Positions 19,538-28,084 of a DNA stretch of 64,000 bases are shown here, in pieces. The stretch comes from a virus. The notes under the pieces were generated by a model that was not told the origin of the DNA, did not search any database, and was given only the letters and a program-made list of their open reading frames with translations. The translations under genes and the position numbers were made by a program. Numbering within the stretch: the first letter of the stretch is position 1; each line of letters starts with the position of its first letter. The stretch spans positions 19,956-83,955 of IMG/VR virus record IMGVR_UViG_3300009514_000014; one strand, given 5' to 3'.

Positions 19538-19774
19538 ATGAAGAAACTAATTGGACTACTGGCAATCCTGCCGTTGGTGCTTTTTGTCGCCTGTGGTGAT
19601 GATGTCACCCCTACGACTGACGCAGCTCTGGTTATGGAAGCCAGTATCGTCGAGGCCGGTTCGGATGCGGTTGGCTCCGATGCCGTCACGGTCGATGCAG
19701 CTGCAATCAAACCTGACGTTGTGGTTGTCGCACCGGATGCGGCGCCTGCCGACGCGGCCCCCGCTACAGACTAA
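19538..19774 (+). CDS. Small Asp/Ala-rich lipoprotein
   Basis: 78 residues. A signal peptide ends in the lipobox LFVAC (Cys ~19), followed by a low-complexity Asp/Ala/Pro/Val tail (PDAAPADAAPATD). Such tails are frequent in lipoproteins of Myxococcota-like bacteria. CAGGAG stands 9 nt before the ATG. Surface exposure suggests exclusion of other phages or membrane alteration; not shown. The end overlaps the convergent TSCPD gene by 11 nt. Confidence 0.7.
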   Translation: MKKLIGLLAILPLVLFVACGDDVTPTTDAALVMEASIVEAGSDAVGSDAVTVDAAAIKPDVVVVAPDAAPADAAPATD

Positions 19775-20420
19775 TCGGATCATCACCGTCGTCGGAGACT
19801 GCCTTCAGCTCTCCGGCGGCAGGTTCTTTCTCTACTTCCGGTACGTCGAGGGCTCTCAGCGCTCCGTCCGGAAATCTGAAGTCTAAGTACTCCCCCAGAT
19901 AGTCCAAGATTGATTTCTTGAAGCCGCGTAAGTCATCGGGCGCTCCACGCACCATACCGGCCGGTGAGAACTGCGAGTGGCGAAATCGACTTGTGAACAC
20001 GTGCAGAGGTACACCGTGTTGCAGGGCGATCGACACGGTGTAGGTCAGCGCATTCATGATTCCAGAGATGAATGAGCCCGGCTTGCTCATGTTCAGGAAG
20101 AGCTCACCGAGTCTTCCATCGGGGTACAAGCCCATGGTCAGGTAGCCTTTGGCGATCTCTTTTTCGTCCACCAGCTCAAAGCAATGCGTGAATGATTGAC
20201 GCTCGCCTGGCAACCGCCAGCGATGGGGTGCGCTGGTTGGCAATTTGGTTTTGGCGATCACCTTCTCTCGAATGAATGTCTCCCAGGCAATCAGACGCTC
20301 ACGTGTGGCTTCGGTTGCGGCAATTGGCGTACCGGTCCCACTGGCTTTTTGGGCTGCGTCGAACAGCTCGACGAGTTCGGCCACCGATGGGATGTTTTCT
20401 TCAGCTAGTTTGGTGGACAT
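19764..20420 (-). CDS. Stand-alone TSCPD-domain protein (ribonucleotide-reductase-like)
   Basis: 218 residues starting in a TAATG overlap with the nucleoside kinase. Residues ~55-175 (RLPGERQSFTHCFEL, GYLTMGLYPDGRLGELFLNM, SGIMNALTYTVSIALQHGVPL, FRHSQFSPAG) match the TSCPD domain found at the C-terminus of B12-dependent ribonucleotide reductases and in stand-alone proteins. It probably acts with a reductase encoded elsewhere or by the host. The final ~40 residues are acidic. Confidence 0.82.
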   Translation of the reverse strand: MSTKLAEENIPSVAELVELFDAAQKASGTGTPIAATEATRERLIAWETFIREKVIAKTKLPTSAPHRWRLPGERQSFTHCFELVDEKEIAKGYLTMGLYPDGRLGELFLNMSKPGSFISGIMNALTYTVSIALQHGVPLHVFTSRFRHSQFSPAGMVRGAPDDLRGFKKSILDYLGEYLDFRFPDGALRALDVPEVEKEPAAGELKAVSDDGDDPISL

Positions 20421-21088
20421 TATCGAAGCTCGATGCAGGACTCTTTGAGCATGTCCGCTGTTCGGTCCCACTCTTGGTCGTTTACGGTGCGAGGATCCCA
20501 AGGTACGACCAAGACGTTGACAGCATGCGACCAAGGAAACAAAGCTGTTTTTGCTTCTTTGATCAATCGCTGGTAGCCGTCGTGAATCATTTGGAGGTAG
20601 GCCAACGTTATGCCCTGCTCTTGCGGTCGATTGCGCTCTTTGATGCGTTCGAGGCAGGTCTCAGGGCGAGCGTTGAGGTAGACGAGAGTCGTAGGCGGAA
20701 AGAGCACAAGTGACATATTGCGCACTGCAGACTGGTAGATCTCCCACTCCTTTTTGTGCATGGCGCCAGTCTCGGCGAGTGCCCGTGCGAACACGAGATC
20801 GCCCCACAGACTTCGATCGAGGATGGCGCCAGCGTAGCCGCCATCAACGAGAGTCTCGGCTGCGGCAGACATCTGCATGGCCCAGTGACGGTGGAGCATT
20901 TCCATCTGGAACGGGAATGACCAACGCATGTAGTCGTCGTAGAAGAGCTGCAAGAGTTCGTGGTCAACCGGCTCTTCGAGTAAACGCAACCCCAGACGCT
21001 TTGCCAGCTTCTTGCTGGCGGTACTTTTGCCTGTGCCAATGTTGCCCTCGACGATGATCAACGCTTTGCCGCGACTAGCCGTCACCAT
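20420..21088 (-). CDS. Deoxynucleoside kinase
   Basis: 222 residues. Walker A GNIGTGKST (~15-23), the EPVD substrate segment, DRSLWGDLVFA (~93-103, DRS motif) and the lid arginines in RPETCLERIKERNRPQE identify the dCK/dGK-type kinase family at normal length. It salvages deoxynucleosides to dNMPs for phage DNA synthesis. Next to the TSCPD gene, and with ThyX further upstream, it forms a dNTP-supply group. Confidence 0.9.
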   Translation of the reverse strand: MVTASRGKALIIVEGNIGTGKSTASKKLAKRLGLRLLEEPVDHELLQLFYDDYMRWSFPFQMEMLHRHWAMQMSAAAETLVDGGYAGAILDRSLWGDLVFARALAETGAMHKKEWEIYQSAVRNMSLVLFPPTTLVYLNARPETCLERIKERNRPQEQGITLAYLQMIHDGYQRLIKEAKTALFPWSHAVNVLVVPWDPRTVNDQEWDRTADMLKESCIELR

Positions 21089-21101
21089 ACAGTCCTCGCT
21101 C

Positions 21102-21446
21102 TCAATAGGAAAAGTGGTTGGGGAATCTTTCGATCAAATAATTCATTAGAAGATATGTGTGGCAAAACTTTCCGTCTCGGCAGTAACAGAGGAATGTCAG
21201 AACTCCACTGGGTTGTGTGCTTAGCGCCCCGAAACGGTAGAGCTCGGCGTACAAATCTTCCGGTATCCCAGCCAAAATTTCTAGGTATTTTTTCGTGTAA
21301 GTACCGTCGGAGATCGTGTTTGTTTTGTGTGCCCGTATCATGTCCCAGGTGGGGGCAAAAACGAGGCCAAGTCCCTCACCTGATTTGCGGGTGACGTCGA
21401 GTCCGTTGTCGGTGCGATTGATGGCGGCGCGGGTGAGTCTGATCAT
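21102..21446 (-). CDS. DUF488-like protein
   Basis: 114 residues. TKKYLEILAGIPEDLYAELYRFG and the C-terminal LTFLCYCRDGKFCHTYLLMNYL resemble the DUF488 / phage homologue pattern with its conserved CxC...CH. Activity unknown. Coupled by ATGA overlap to the DUF1653 gene. Confidence 0.65.
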   Translation of the reverse strand: MIRLTRAAINRTDNGLDVTRKSGEGLGLVFAPTWDMIRAHKTNTISDGTYTKKYLEILAGIPEDLYAELYRFGALSTQPSGVLTFLCYCRDGKFCHTYLLMNYLIERFPNHFSY

Positions 21447-21841
21447 GTTCTAGAGTGCAGAGTGAATTTCTTGAGGAACTCCTGCTCCTCGCGCACAAAG
21501 ACTTGGCCGGGGTGCACGTACTGGCTGTAGACCACGACACGTAACCCGTCGCGCTCGTTGGTGCAATCAAATCCAATGGTGTGCACGCTGTAGACCACTC
21601 CAGATTTGTCGTGCGTGTAGAGTTTGCCGTCCACCTGCTTTTTGTGTGAGTAGCACTTGCGGACTGTGGGCTCTTCCACTGGCTGCACGATTACTCCTAA
21701 CTCGCTGCTACCGACAGGATCGTTAACGCCTTGAGCGACGAGCTCTTGCTCATGCATCTCTTTGGGGCAATCGGGTGCGCAGCCGCGATAAGCGGTTCCG
21801 CATTCTGCTGTATGATTCATGTGCCATTTATCGGATTCCAT
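21443..21841 (-). CDS. DUF1653-domain protein
   Basis: 132 residues from an ATG with GAGGAGA upstream. The N-terminal ~50 residues have CGTAYRGCAPDC; residues ~60-125 (RKCYSHKKQVDGKLYTHDKSG, VVYSQYVHPGQVFVREEQEF) match the small DUF1653 beta-domain. Function unknown; the domain is common in phages and plasmids. Overlaps the SLOG gene by 25 nt. Confidence 0.7.
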   Translation of the reverse strand: MESDKWHMNHTAECGTAYRGCAPDCPKEMHEQELVAQGVNDPVGSSELGVIVQPVEEPTVRKCYSHKKQVDGKLYTHDKSGVVYSVHTIGFDCTNERDGLRVVVYSQYVHPGQVFVREEQEFLKKFTLHSRT

Positions 21842-22368
21842 ATTGTCTCCTCTTCGGTCGGCTGGCCGTCGATTGGATCCCAGTAGCAATTGCGGTCCAT
21901 CAACCACACGGGGATGCCCAATGAGGCCGCGACACGCATTGCGTGACCGGTCCCACTCCAACCTGGTTTGTGGTAGCTAGGGAAGGCGTAGACGCAGCTC
22001 ACGGGCTTATCAAAGCGCATGACGATCATCGCGTTGCGAATCATCAAACGGCGCACACCTTGTCCTAAGTGGTCCCAGGCCGAGTGCGCGTTTTTTGCTG
22101 CTTCGATGTGGGCAGGAGTTGCCTGGTTTGCCGTCCAGTACTGTTGACCGACAGGCATCTTTGCCCGCTCGTAGTTGGCCCAGGGCAGGTAAAGCTCGAC
22201 TGTGCCGTGAACTCGTGCGCCCTTGGCGAACGCCTGGTCGCAGCCGATGGCGTTTCCGCTTGTCAGCGTTATATTGGCCTGCACGATTCGTGTAGCCATG
22301 TCCGAGATGAAGGCCTGTTGAAGGGCCGTCAGCTCGCGACGACCGATTCCGGCTACATAGCGGTCCAC
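21817..22368 (-). CDS. SLOG-family (YspA/DprA-like) nucleotide-binding protein
   Basis: 183 residues. YVAGIGRRELT (residues ~4-14) and ITLTSGNAIGCDQAFAKGA (~33-51) are the strand-loop-Gly and GGA-type motifs of SLOG Rossmann domains. Phage SLOG proteins are thought to sense or process nucleotides or nucleic acids. Ends overlapping the DUF1653 gene. Confidence 0.78.
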   Translation of the reverse strand: MDRYVAGIGRRELTALQQAFISDMATRIVQANITLTSGNAIGCDQAFAKGARVHGTVELYLPWANYERAKMPVGQQYWTANQATPAHIEAAKNAHSAWDHLGQGVRRLMIRNAMIVMRFDKPVSCVYAFPSYHKPGWSGTGHAMRVAASLGIPVWLMDRNCYWDPIDGQPTEEETIWNPINGT

Positions 22369-22982
22369 TTGTATACCTTGCGCAGTCGTTTGGCGTCAGC
22401 ATCGGTCAATTCTTGTGGTCGCTTGTTGATTTGTTCATGCATGATTGATGTTGATTTGTCGTCATGCGCCAACCCGACACCATGTCCGAACTCGTGTTTG
22501 ACGACTTTCGGATTGAACGAGTGATACTTACCGAGGCGAATTCGACCGCCAACAATTCGTCCTTTTTCGTTCCAACGTAGTTCAGTGCTGCCGCCGTGTT
22601 CTGGTGCGGTGTCGACGACGTCAATCAGCAATGCACCGGAGAACTGCAATCCTTTGTCCCACATCTCGAGATACTTTGACCAGACGGCGCGCTCTGTTGG
22701 TGTGCCCAAGTCGTACAACGTACCGCATTGTGCATTGATCTCTCGTACGGTGGCGCGCAATGCGGCCAAGGTGGGGGTATCGATGTCTTCAGGGTAGTAC
22801 CAGAATACAGGCGTACTCGGCCAACGGAGGTTGGCGCCGTTTTCGTCCTTCATGAAGCCTCGGTCTTGCTGGGTCCGCACGGCCCAAATGATGACGATAG
22901 GCACCCCGATCAAAAAGATGACGCCGAGAGATCCAAAGAGGATTTTGTTGAAGAGAGACATTGCGGAAAAGAATTCAATCAT
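22353..22982 (-). CDS. Membrane-anchored matrixin-type metallopeptidase
   Basis: 209 residues. A transmembrane segment near residues 10-33 is followed by an extracytoplasmic domain with HEFGHGVGLAHD (zinc-binding HExxHxxGxxHD, ~160) and a SIM Met-turn, complete for a metzincin. It could cleave host envelope proteins or process a phage surface protein. GGAGGTG lies 5 nt before the ATG. Confidence 0.85.
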   Translation of the reverse strand: MIEFFSAMSLFNKILFGSLGVIFLIGVPIVIIWAVRTQQDRGFMKDENGANLRWPSTPVFWYYPEDIDTPTLAALRATVREINAQCGTLYDLGTPTERAVWSKYLEMWDKGLQFSGALLIDVVDTAPEHGGSTELRWNEKGRIVGGRIRLGKYHSFNPKVVKHEFGHGVGLAHDDKSTSIMHEQINKRPQELTDADAKRLRKVYKWTAM

Positions 22983-23485
22983 GAAGCACCTCCACCGGTA
23001 TCATAACGCACGTGAACAAAAGAGGGGTGAGTCAAAATCGAGTGCAGCAGCGGCACAACGACGCCCTCCGCCAAGCCTCCGTTTCCGCAGCCGACTGAAG
23101 GTACGAGGATATAGCCGCCAGTGTGTTCGTCGCTCTCAGCATGCGCCTGCAGCTCTCTCAGGCTGCGTTCGATCAGTCGGAGGCATGCAGGCTGTTGCCA
23201 CGACCTGTATGGCTGTTCGAGGTTCAGCGGCTTCACAGGCAACAGAATGATGTACTTCCCCCACTTGCCGCCAGGCATCATGCAAACTGGTGCCGAAGGG
23301 CCGTGTTGCTTGCAATACTGGCCATAGGACAATGCAGCCCAAGGCATGCGACGGGTGAGCTGACGCGCGATGCCGGCCCCCATGACGTTCTTGCCGTCGG
23401 ACAGTTTCCAACCGATGTTGGTGGGGACAACGATGCTGTCGTCTTTGCGGCTTAATTGCCAGATGTCTCCGACTACAGTTTCCAT
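22979..23485 (-). CDS. Macro-domain protein
   Basis: 168 residues. GDIWQLSRKDDSIVVPTNIG at the N-terminus, VMGAGIARQL (~36-45), and PSVGCGNGGLAEG (~135-147) are the ADP-ribose-binding loops of the macro fold. Likely activities are removal of ADP-ribose from targets or hydrolysis of ADP-ribose-1''-phosphate; the latter is a product of one tRNA-splicing route, a link worth testing given the split tRNAs. Overlaps the protease gene by ATGA. Confidence 0.82.
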   Translation of the reverse strand: METVVGDIWQLSRKDDSIVVPTNIGWKLSDGKNVMGAGIARQLTRRMPWAALSYGQYCKQHGPSAPVCMMPGGKWGKYIILLPVKPLNLEQPYRSWQQPACLRLIERSLRELQAHAESDEHTGGYILVPSVGCGNGGLAEGVVVPLLHSILTHPSFVHVRYDTGGGAS

Positions 23486-23488
23486 GAA

Positions 23489-24412
23489 CTAGCGCTGCTT
23501 TCCGTGTTTTATTGGTCGAAGCTCATTAGCGGCCATCTTGAATGCGAGAGTCTCTTCTAGATCGACACCTAAGCTCGCTGTCAGATCGAGTAGACGAATT
23601 AACGTATCGGCGAGCTCTTCGACAAAGTTGACGTAGATGGTGCACTGATCTTCGCCAATTTGATCGGGGTCGCCTAGCTGCTCGGGCGACTCTTTGCACA
23701 CACGCATGCAATGTGCAAGCGTAGTTGGCGTCAAGTGACGGTAAGCTTCCATCGCTTCGCCACAAAGTTCGCCAACGATCAGTGCCATCTTCTCCGGTAC
23801 ATTCATCCAGTCCGTCGTGAACTGTTTGGACTCGCGATACTTGGCGATCTGGTCGGCAAGGTGAGAGAGAGAAGCCGGACCTTGAAGTAAGCGACTGTAA
23901 AGAATAGTGAGCGTTTCTGTCCGCGACGGTATCTTGTTTGGGTTGGAGTTGTCTTTTGCGATCCCTGCACGGACATTTTCGATTTGTTCTTGCGGCTTCA
24001 ACACGGGTACGATCGCGCGCTTCTGTGCTTTTTCTTCAAGATCGGCGACTAATTCGGTGAAGGCGATCTCGTCCGATTTAGATTGCATGCTGCAGTATCG
24101 GGCGTAGTGGAGGCATTTATGATGCTCCACCATGTCATGCAGGTAGCTTTTGGCCATTCGTAGGGTGTCACTGACACCTTTGCCACTACGTTTGGTCCAC
24201 AAAAACTCGGCAAAGAATTCGCAATGCGAGCATCCGGCGACTACTCTTCGCCAATCGTTAGCTTCGGTCTCGAATGTCGCCGGAGGAGCTGGGGGCCCAT
24301 CTTCACCCCAAAACTGTGGGGCGGGGTTTAGTACACCGAGTGATATGCCAGACGTGATGGCGAGCGCTTGCTGGTGCCACGTCAGACCGAGATGTTGGAT
24401 GCGGCTTTTCAT
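23489..24412 (-). CDS. MazG-like nucleotide pyrophosphohydrolase with N-terminal extension
   Basis: 307 residues, start fixed by an ATGA overlap with the nuclease gene. The C-terminal ~110 residues (VPEKMALIVGELCGEAMEAYR, VNFVEELADTLIRLLDLTASLGVDLEETLAFKMAANE) show the ExxE...ExxD acidic pairs of all-alpha NTP pyrophosphohydrolases. The N-terminal ~190 residues, with several His/Cys, are unassigned. Roles include nucleotide-pool cleansing or lowering ppGpp-type signals. Confidence 0.78.
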   Translation of the reverse strand: MKSRIQHLGLTWHQQALAITSGISLGVLNPAPQFWGEDGPPAPPATFETEANDWRRVVAGCSHCEFFAEFLWTKRSGKGVSDTLRMAKSYLHDMVEHHKCLHYARYCSMQSKSDEIAFTELVADLEEKAQKRAIVPVLKPQEQIENVRAGIAKDNSNPNKIPSRTETLTILYSRLLQGPASLSHLADQIAKYRESKQFTTDWMNVPEKMALIVGELCGEAMEAYRHLTPTTLAHCMRVCKESPEQLGDPDQIGEDQCTIYVNFVEELADTLIRLLDLTASLGVDLEETLAFKMAANELRPIKHGKQR

Positions 24413-24900
24413 TTGTTTTTCTTCCTCCACAGCCAAGGCGCCATAGGTGTCTTGCCGGCCCACAGGCCAATGGATTCTTTCTTCGCTTTCTTTTCGGCGC
24501 GGGCAAGAAGCTTGCTTTTAGAGTACTTCTTGTAGTGCCACGCCCAACCCTTGCGCACGAGTTGATAGCTCAAGCAGCGATACTTATTCTTGCCTCGGCA
24601 CAGGTCACCAAGCCATCGCCCGTACTTTCCTTTGCCGTTGACGTTGACTGTGACGTCACGCCCGAAGACGAACGCGACGGCGAACTTGGTTGCGTCTTTG
24701 CCGAAGGCTTGTTTCTTCTCGGGTGCGTCGACGCCTTGAATACGGACACGTTGGATGGTCCAGCAGCCCTTAGCACCGGGACGTAGGACGTCGACCGTGT
24801 CGGCGTCAAGAACACGTACGACTTTGCCTTTCCAGGTTTTTGTTTCGGCCCAAGCTGTGGTTGAAATAAACAGGGCTAACAGAATTGTGATGAATCTCAT
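24409..24900 (-). CDS. Secreted thermonuclease (SNase family)
   Basis: 163 residues from an ATG with AAGGAGACGACAA before it. A signal peptide (RFITILLALFISTTAWAE) leads to the SNase OB-fold: VVRVLDADTVDV, RVRIQGVDAPE (catalytic Arg/Glu region), YGRWLGDL (second Arg) and a Lys-rich C-terminus. It should degrade nucleic acid in the periplasm or medium, perhaps host or competing phage DNA. Confidence 0.88.
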   Translation of the reverse strand: MRFITILLALFISTTAWAETKTWKGKVVRVLDADTVDVLRPGAKGCWTIQRVRIQGVDAPEKKQAFGKDATKFAVAFVFGRDVTVNVNGKGKYGRWLGDLCRGKNKYRCLSYQLVRKGWAWHYKKYSKSKLLARAEKKAKKESIGLWAGKTPMAPWLWRKKNK

Positions 24901-25187
24901 TTGTCGTCTCCTTCTTTTAGCAAACCCAGCTCGTCCAGCATCTGCAAGCATTGGTCTGCGCGATACAGTGCGTTTTCTCGTTCAGCGCCCTTCAAACAAA
25001 CGAAGTGCGCGGCTTCTATTTTCCTCATCGCCATTGGGTTGATGTCGGCGGTCGAAGCAACCGACAGGAGCGTCTGGCGTTCGCAAACATGAAATTGCTC
25101 AGCGAGCTCCTCTCGCAGTTTCACCTTCCACGGCGGAAGCTCGGGTCGCTCTGCTTGCCAAACACTCACCAGTACTCCTTCCATCAA
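24897..25187 (-). CDS. Small hypothetical protein
   Basis: 96 residues, helical, three cysteines; begins by overlapping the methyltransferase stop and ends in an ATGA overlap with the nuclease. No family recognised. The tight coupling on both sides suggests it is translated. Confidence 0.6.
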   Translation of the reverse strand: MMEGVLVSVWQAERPELPPWKVKLREELAEQFHVCERQTLLSVASTADINPMAMRKIEAAHFVCLKGAERENALYRADQCLQMLDELGLLKEGDDK

Positions 25188-26185
25188 TACTGTACTTTCA
25201 AGCGCACCACAGAGCCGGGTTGCTCGCGTTCGAGTTTGTTGATGGCTTCGTTCTCGTTGATGTACTTCATGTTGACGTCACAGATGACTGAGCGACGTCC
25301 GTGTTTCAACGCAGCTTCGGCCACAACACCGGACCCGGCGAAGGGGTCCAGCACCCATTCACGTTCGACGGTGGAGTTCAGCACGAGACGTTCCACGACC
25401 TCCAACGGTTTTTGTGTTGGCGGGTCATTGCGACCGGCGCGTTTGCCGACGAGGACGTTGGGGTACGAGCGGTCGTTGAGTGCGCGTTTGCCCTTCTCTA
25501 AGAACAGGATGCGCTCGGTCGATGTGGCCCAGTGGTAGCCGGTGCCCTTGCGGATAATCTTGTATGCAATCTCCACAATCTTCTGGCGCGCGGTGAGCAA
25601 CGGGTTATTCACGATTGCCAACAGCGTTTCGAGAAAGGTCTTGTCGACAGTCTCGCGGACCTTCAACCAGGTCAGCGTCGGCCATGGATGCCACGATTTG
25701 CCTACGACCGCGTGTAGCGGAGCGAGCAGTCCACCGAATGTCGCGTTGGTGTACTCGACGAGCACCGCATCATTTTTGAGGTAGAACGGATTGCGTCCGC
25801 TGTAGATGACGTGTTCGGTCTCGCAGTCGCAGAAACAGTACAGATGTGTATTGGGTCGCTGGACCTCGTGAAGCCAGTACAGCAAGTCCCAGTAGCGCGT
25901 GTTGGCCAAGATCGAAAACCAGGGATTGGAGCTCGCCTTGGAGTCCTTGAGCCGCGTTGTGGTGCCTACAGCCCGATGGCGCTCCAAGGACTCGTAGGGC
26001 GGGTCGGTGATCGTCAGTGCAATCACCTCGGGCAGTAAAGGGAGAATATGATCCCAGCTGCCCTCGATGATGATGCACTTTGTGGGTTCGACGTCATTCA
26101 TCGCCAGACCAAGAGCGACGTACAGGTCGTTTCTGGTCGCGATCAGGTCGTCGCGGAGGTTTGCCTGTCTACCAAAAAAATTCAT
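25184..26185 (-). CDS. DNA methyltransferase (amino-methyltransferase, DPPY type)
   Basis: 333 residues. ITDPPYESLERHR (~57-69) is the catalytic DPPY; the AdoMet-binding VLDPFAGSGVVAEAALKHGRR (~290-310) follows near the C-terminus with TQKPLEVVERL, the order of beta-class enzymes. It methylates adenine N6 or cytosine N4, probably to protect phage DNA from restriction. No restriction partner is seen. Confidence 0.88.
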   Translation of the reverse strand: MNFFGRQANLRDDLIATRNDLYVALGLAMNDVEPTKCIIIEGSWDHILPLLPEVIALTITDPPYESLERHRAVGTTTRLKDSKASSNPWFSILANTRYWDLLYWLHEVQRPNTHLYCFCDCETEHVIYSGRNPFYLKNDAVLVEYTNATFGGLLAPLHAVVGKSWHPWPTLTWLKVRETVDKTFLETLLAIVNNPLLTARQKIVEIAYKIIRKGTGYHWATSTERILFLEKGKRALNDRSYPNVLVGKRAGRNDPPTQKPLEVVERLVLNSTVEREWVLDPFAGSGVVAEAALKHGRRSVICDVNMKYINENEAINKLEREQPGSVVRLKVQY

Positions 26186-26188
26186 AAA

Positions 26189-26977
26189 CTAGAGCATCCA
26201 GTCCATGTCTTCGAAGCAGCACGGAATCAGCTTGATGAACATCGCGAGTGCTTGCTTCATCGTGCTGCGAATTTCCCACTGCGCGTGTCCGTCGCAGCGC
26301 AGTGTGAAGACGTGCCGCCATTGGCGGATGTTGTACGTCGTGCAGACTTCCGTCTTGCAGGCGTTTGGCAAGACGAAACGCGCGTCCTCAGCCTTAACGC
26401 CGTTCGCCAGCAGATTGAGGTAGGTTTGATAGCTTGTCAGGCACTGATACAGGAACGCGTTTGTTCGTTCTGTTTCAGGTGAAGGTGGCATATTGGCGGA
26501 GATGAGCTTGTGACCTTGATTGAGTGGAGCAGCCTCGTTTCTGAAAACCATGACGTCGCGCGCTTGATTCAATCGATACACGGTACCTGCAGGTAAGTCG
26601 TCGATGGTTGATGGGCAGATGACCTTCAGCAACTTACCGTGTTTCTTTTTGCCATAGTTGCAAAAGCGCTGTGACTCTTGCGAGTATGCGGCGATGCGGT
26701 GCCGCACGAGCTGATGGGACGCTGTTCGCGAAAACGTAAAGCGACCTGTGATGGCGCCGTGCTCCAACACCGACTCGTGTTTCGAGACCTCGTCTTTGCC
26801 TTTGATGGCAACGCGTTTGATCAGTGTGTCGGCAGAATCTTCGGTGATCTTATCCTCCGATTTGTAGCAAACGCGGATGCAGCGCTCCAACAATTGTGGG
26901 ATGCGGGCGACCTCCTCGGGGTCACTGAGGAGCTCGAAGGAGGGTGTGACGATTTGAATTCCTGGATGATCGATCAT
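26189..26977 (-). CDS. thyX: Flavin-dependent thymidylate synthase
   Basis: 262 residues with the ThyX signature RHRIAAYSQESQRF (RHRxxSxxxxSxR variant, ~95-108), SVLEHGAITGRFTFSRTASHQLVRH upstream and a C-terminal RxxAR-like VLPNACKTEV region. It converts dUMP to dTMP using FAD, NADPH and methylene-tetrahydrofolate. In line with PyrF and the nucleoside kinase, it feeds phage DNA synthesis. Confidence 0.92.
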   Translation of the reverse strand: MIDHPGIQIVTPSFELLSDPEEVARIPQLLERCIRVCYKSEDKITEDSADTLIKRVAIKGKDEVSKHESVLEHGAITGRFTFSRTASHQLVRHRIAAYSQESQRFCNYGKKKHGKLLKVICPSTIDDLPAGTVYRLNQARDVMVFRNEAAPLNQGHKLISANMPPSPETERTNAFLYQCLTSYQTYLNLLANGVKAEDARFVLPNACKTEVCTTYNIRQWRHVFTLRCDGHAQWEIRSTMKQALAMFIKLIPCCFEDMDWML

Positions 26978-26992
26978 GGCGGTTCCGTTCGG

Positions 26993-27154
26993 TTATTGGG
27001 TTAGACACAGCATGCCTAGCGCTGCCGCAAGCAACACGGCACATCCTGCGAAGTTGTATTTCCATGTCCTGACGCGATCGCGCAGCACGTCGTTGTCATG
27101 TTGAAGCGCGATGTACGCCTCTTTGATTGCAAACTCGTCCATGGCTTGGCTCAT
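26993..27154 (-). CDS. Small single-pass membrane protein
   Basis: 53 residues starting in an ATGA overlap with the HAD gene. N-terminal charged helix, then one hydrophobic segment near the C-terminus (GCAVLLAAALGMLCL). Function unknown. Confidence 0.6.
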   Translation of the reverse strand: MSQAMDEFAIKEAYIALQHDNDVLRDRVRTWKYNFAGCAVLLAAALGMLCLTQ

Positions 27155-27837
27155 TGGGCGTTTTCGCTCTCGTAGGCATTCAGGCCGTCGTTGATCATTT
27201 TGCATATTGCTTCCTCTGGCATTCGCCGAACTTTCTCGTGTCGACGCTTGCATGCCGAGTTCCAGGGGCGGGCCACTACCAGCACTTGCAAGCGGTTGGT
27301 GGTGTCTTGCTCCGCGATGTCGACGGCTTGGTTGTAGTCGTCTTCGATGAACACTGTCTTGCGTCGTGGATATTGCAAATAGTGTGTGTACAGCGCGGAG
27401 TACTTTGAAGCTTGCAAGCAGGAAAAATGCACTTGAGTGTCGGGTCCGAAGCCGTGACTGAACAGCCAACTGCTGGTGGCTTTCTCCAGACCGAAGTTGA
27501 CGCGTCTGGCAGTGATGAAATCTGTGCCAGGCCAGCGCTGGAGGACTTGCCACATGCGCATGTAGGAAGCCAAGCCGTAGTAGAAACCGGGATTGCTCCA
27601 CAGCTTAGCTGTAACCTCCGCGACGAACTTCGGGTAGTCCGGTACATCTTGCCCGTGTTGCAACAGAAAGTCATGAACTTGAGGCTCGGAGGGGAATTCG
27701 GTGCAAACAGAAATTGGCACTGCAACATCGAATCGTTGCCATAGCCAAGTGAGCATTGCTGAGTGGATGTTGACCAGCACGCCGTCGATGTCGGAGACGA
27801 GGTTGGTGTCTTCAGGGTTGAATTTGTGGTTGGCCAT
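27151..27837 (-). CDS. HAD-family 5'-nucleotidase-like phosphatase
   Basis: 228 residues. VSDIDGVLVN (~14-23) is the HAD nucleophile motif DxDG, FITARR (~103) motif II and VFIEDDYNQA (~163) motif III/IV. It resembles 5'(3')-deoxyribonucleotidases and would recycle or trim nucleotides. GGAGA precedes the ATG. Confidence 0.82.
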   Translation of the reverse strand: MANHKFNPEDTNLVSDIDGVLVNIHSAMLTWLWQRFDVAVPISVCTEFPSEPQVHDFLLQHGQDVPDYPKFVAEVTAKLWSNPGFYYGLASYMRMWQVLQRWPGTDFITARRVNFGLEKATSSWLFSHGFGPDTQVHFSCLQASKYSALYTHYLQYPRRKTVFIEDDYNQAVDIAEQDTTNRLQVLVVARPWNSACKRRHEKVRRMPEEAICKMINDGLNAYESENAQ

Positions 27838-27883
27838 TACCGGGTCTCCATGAGGTCAAAGTTGAGCGCGAATGGCGAGAACT

Positions 27884-28081
27884 CTATCCATTTTCCGTGT
27901 CCTTTTTCTCTGCGGCCTTCTTGGCGAGATAGCGTTTGCGTGCGCGTGCGGAGTCTCGAGCCTGCAAGCAGCGCTGTTCGTAGCACCACTTGGTGTCTCG
28001 CTTTTTGCCTTTGAAGGTCTCGCCGCAGTTAGTGCAAATGCAGGTGTAACGTGCTCGATGTTGTCCTGGCGGTTTTGCCAT
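27884..28081 (-). CDS. Small basic zinc-finger protein
   Basis: 65 residues: CICTNCGETF and KWCYEQRCLQAR give four cysteines of a treble-clef-type finger, followed by a very basic C-terminal helix. Likely binds nucleic acid. Confidence 0.65.
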   Translation of the reverse strand: MAKPPGQHRARYTCICTNCGETFKGKKRDTKWCYEQRCLQARDSARARKRYLAKKAAEKKDTENG

Positions 28082-28084
28082 CGG

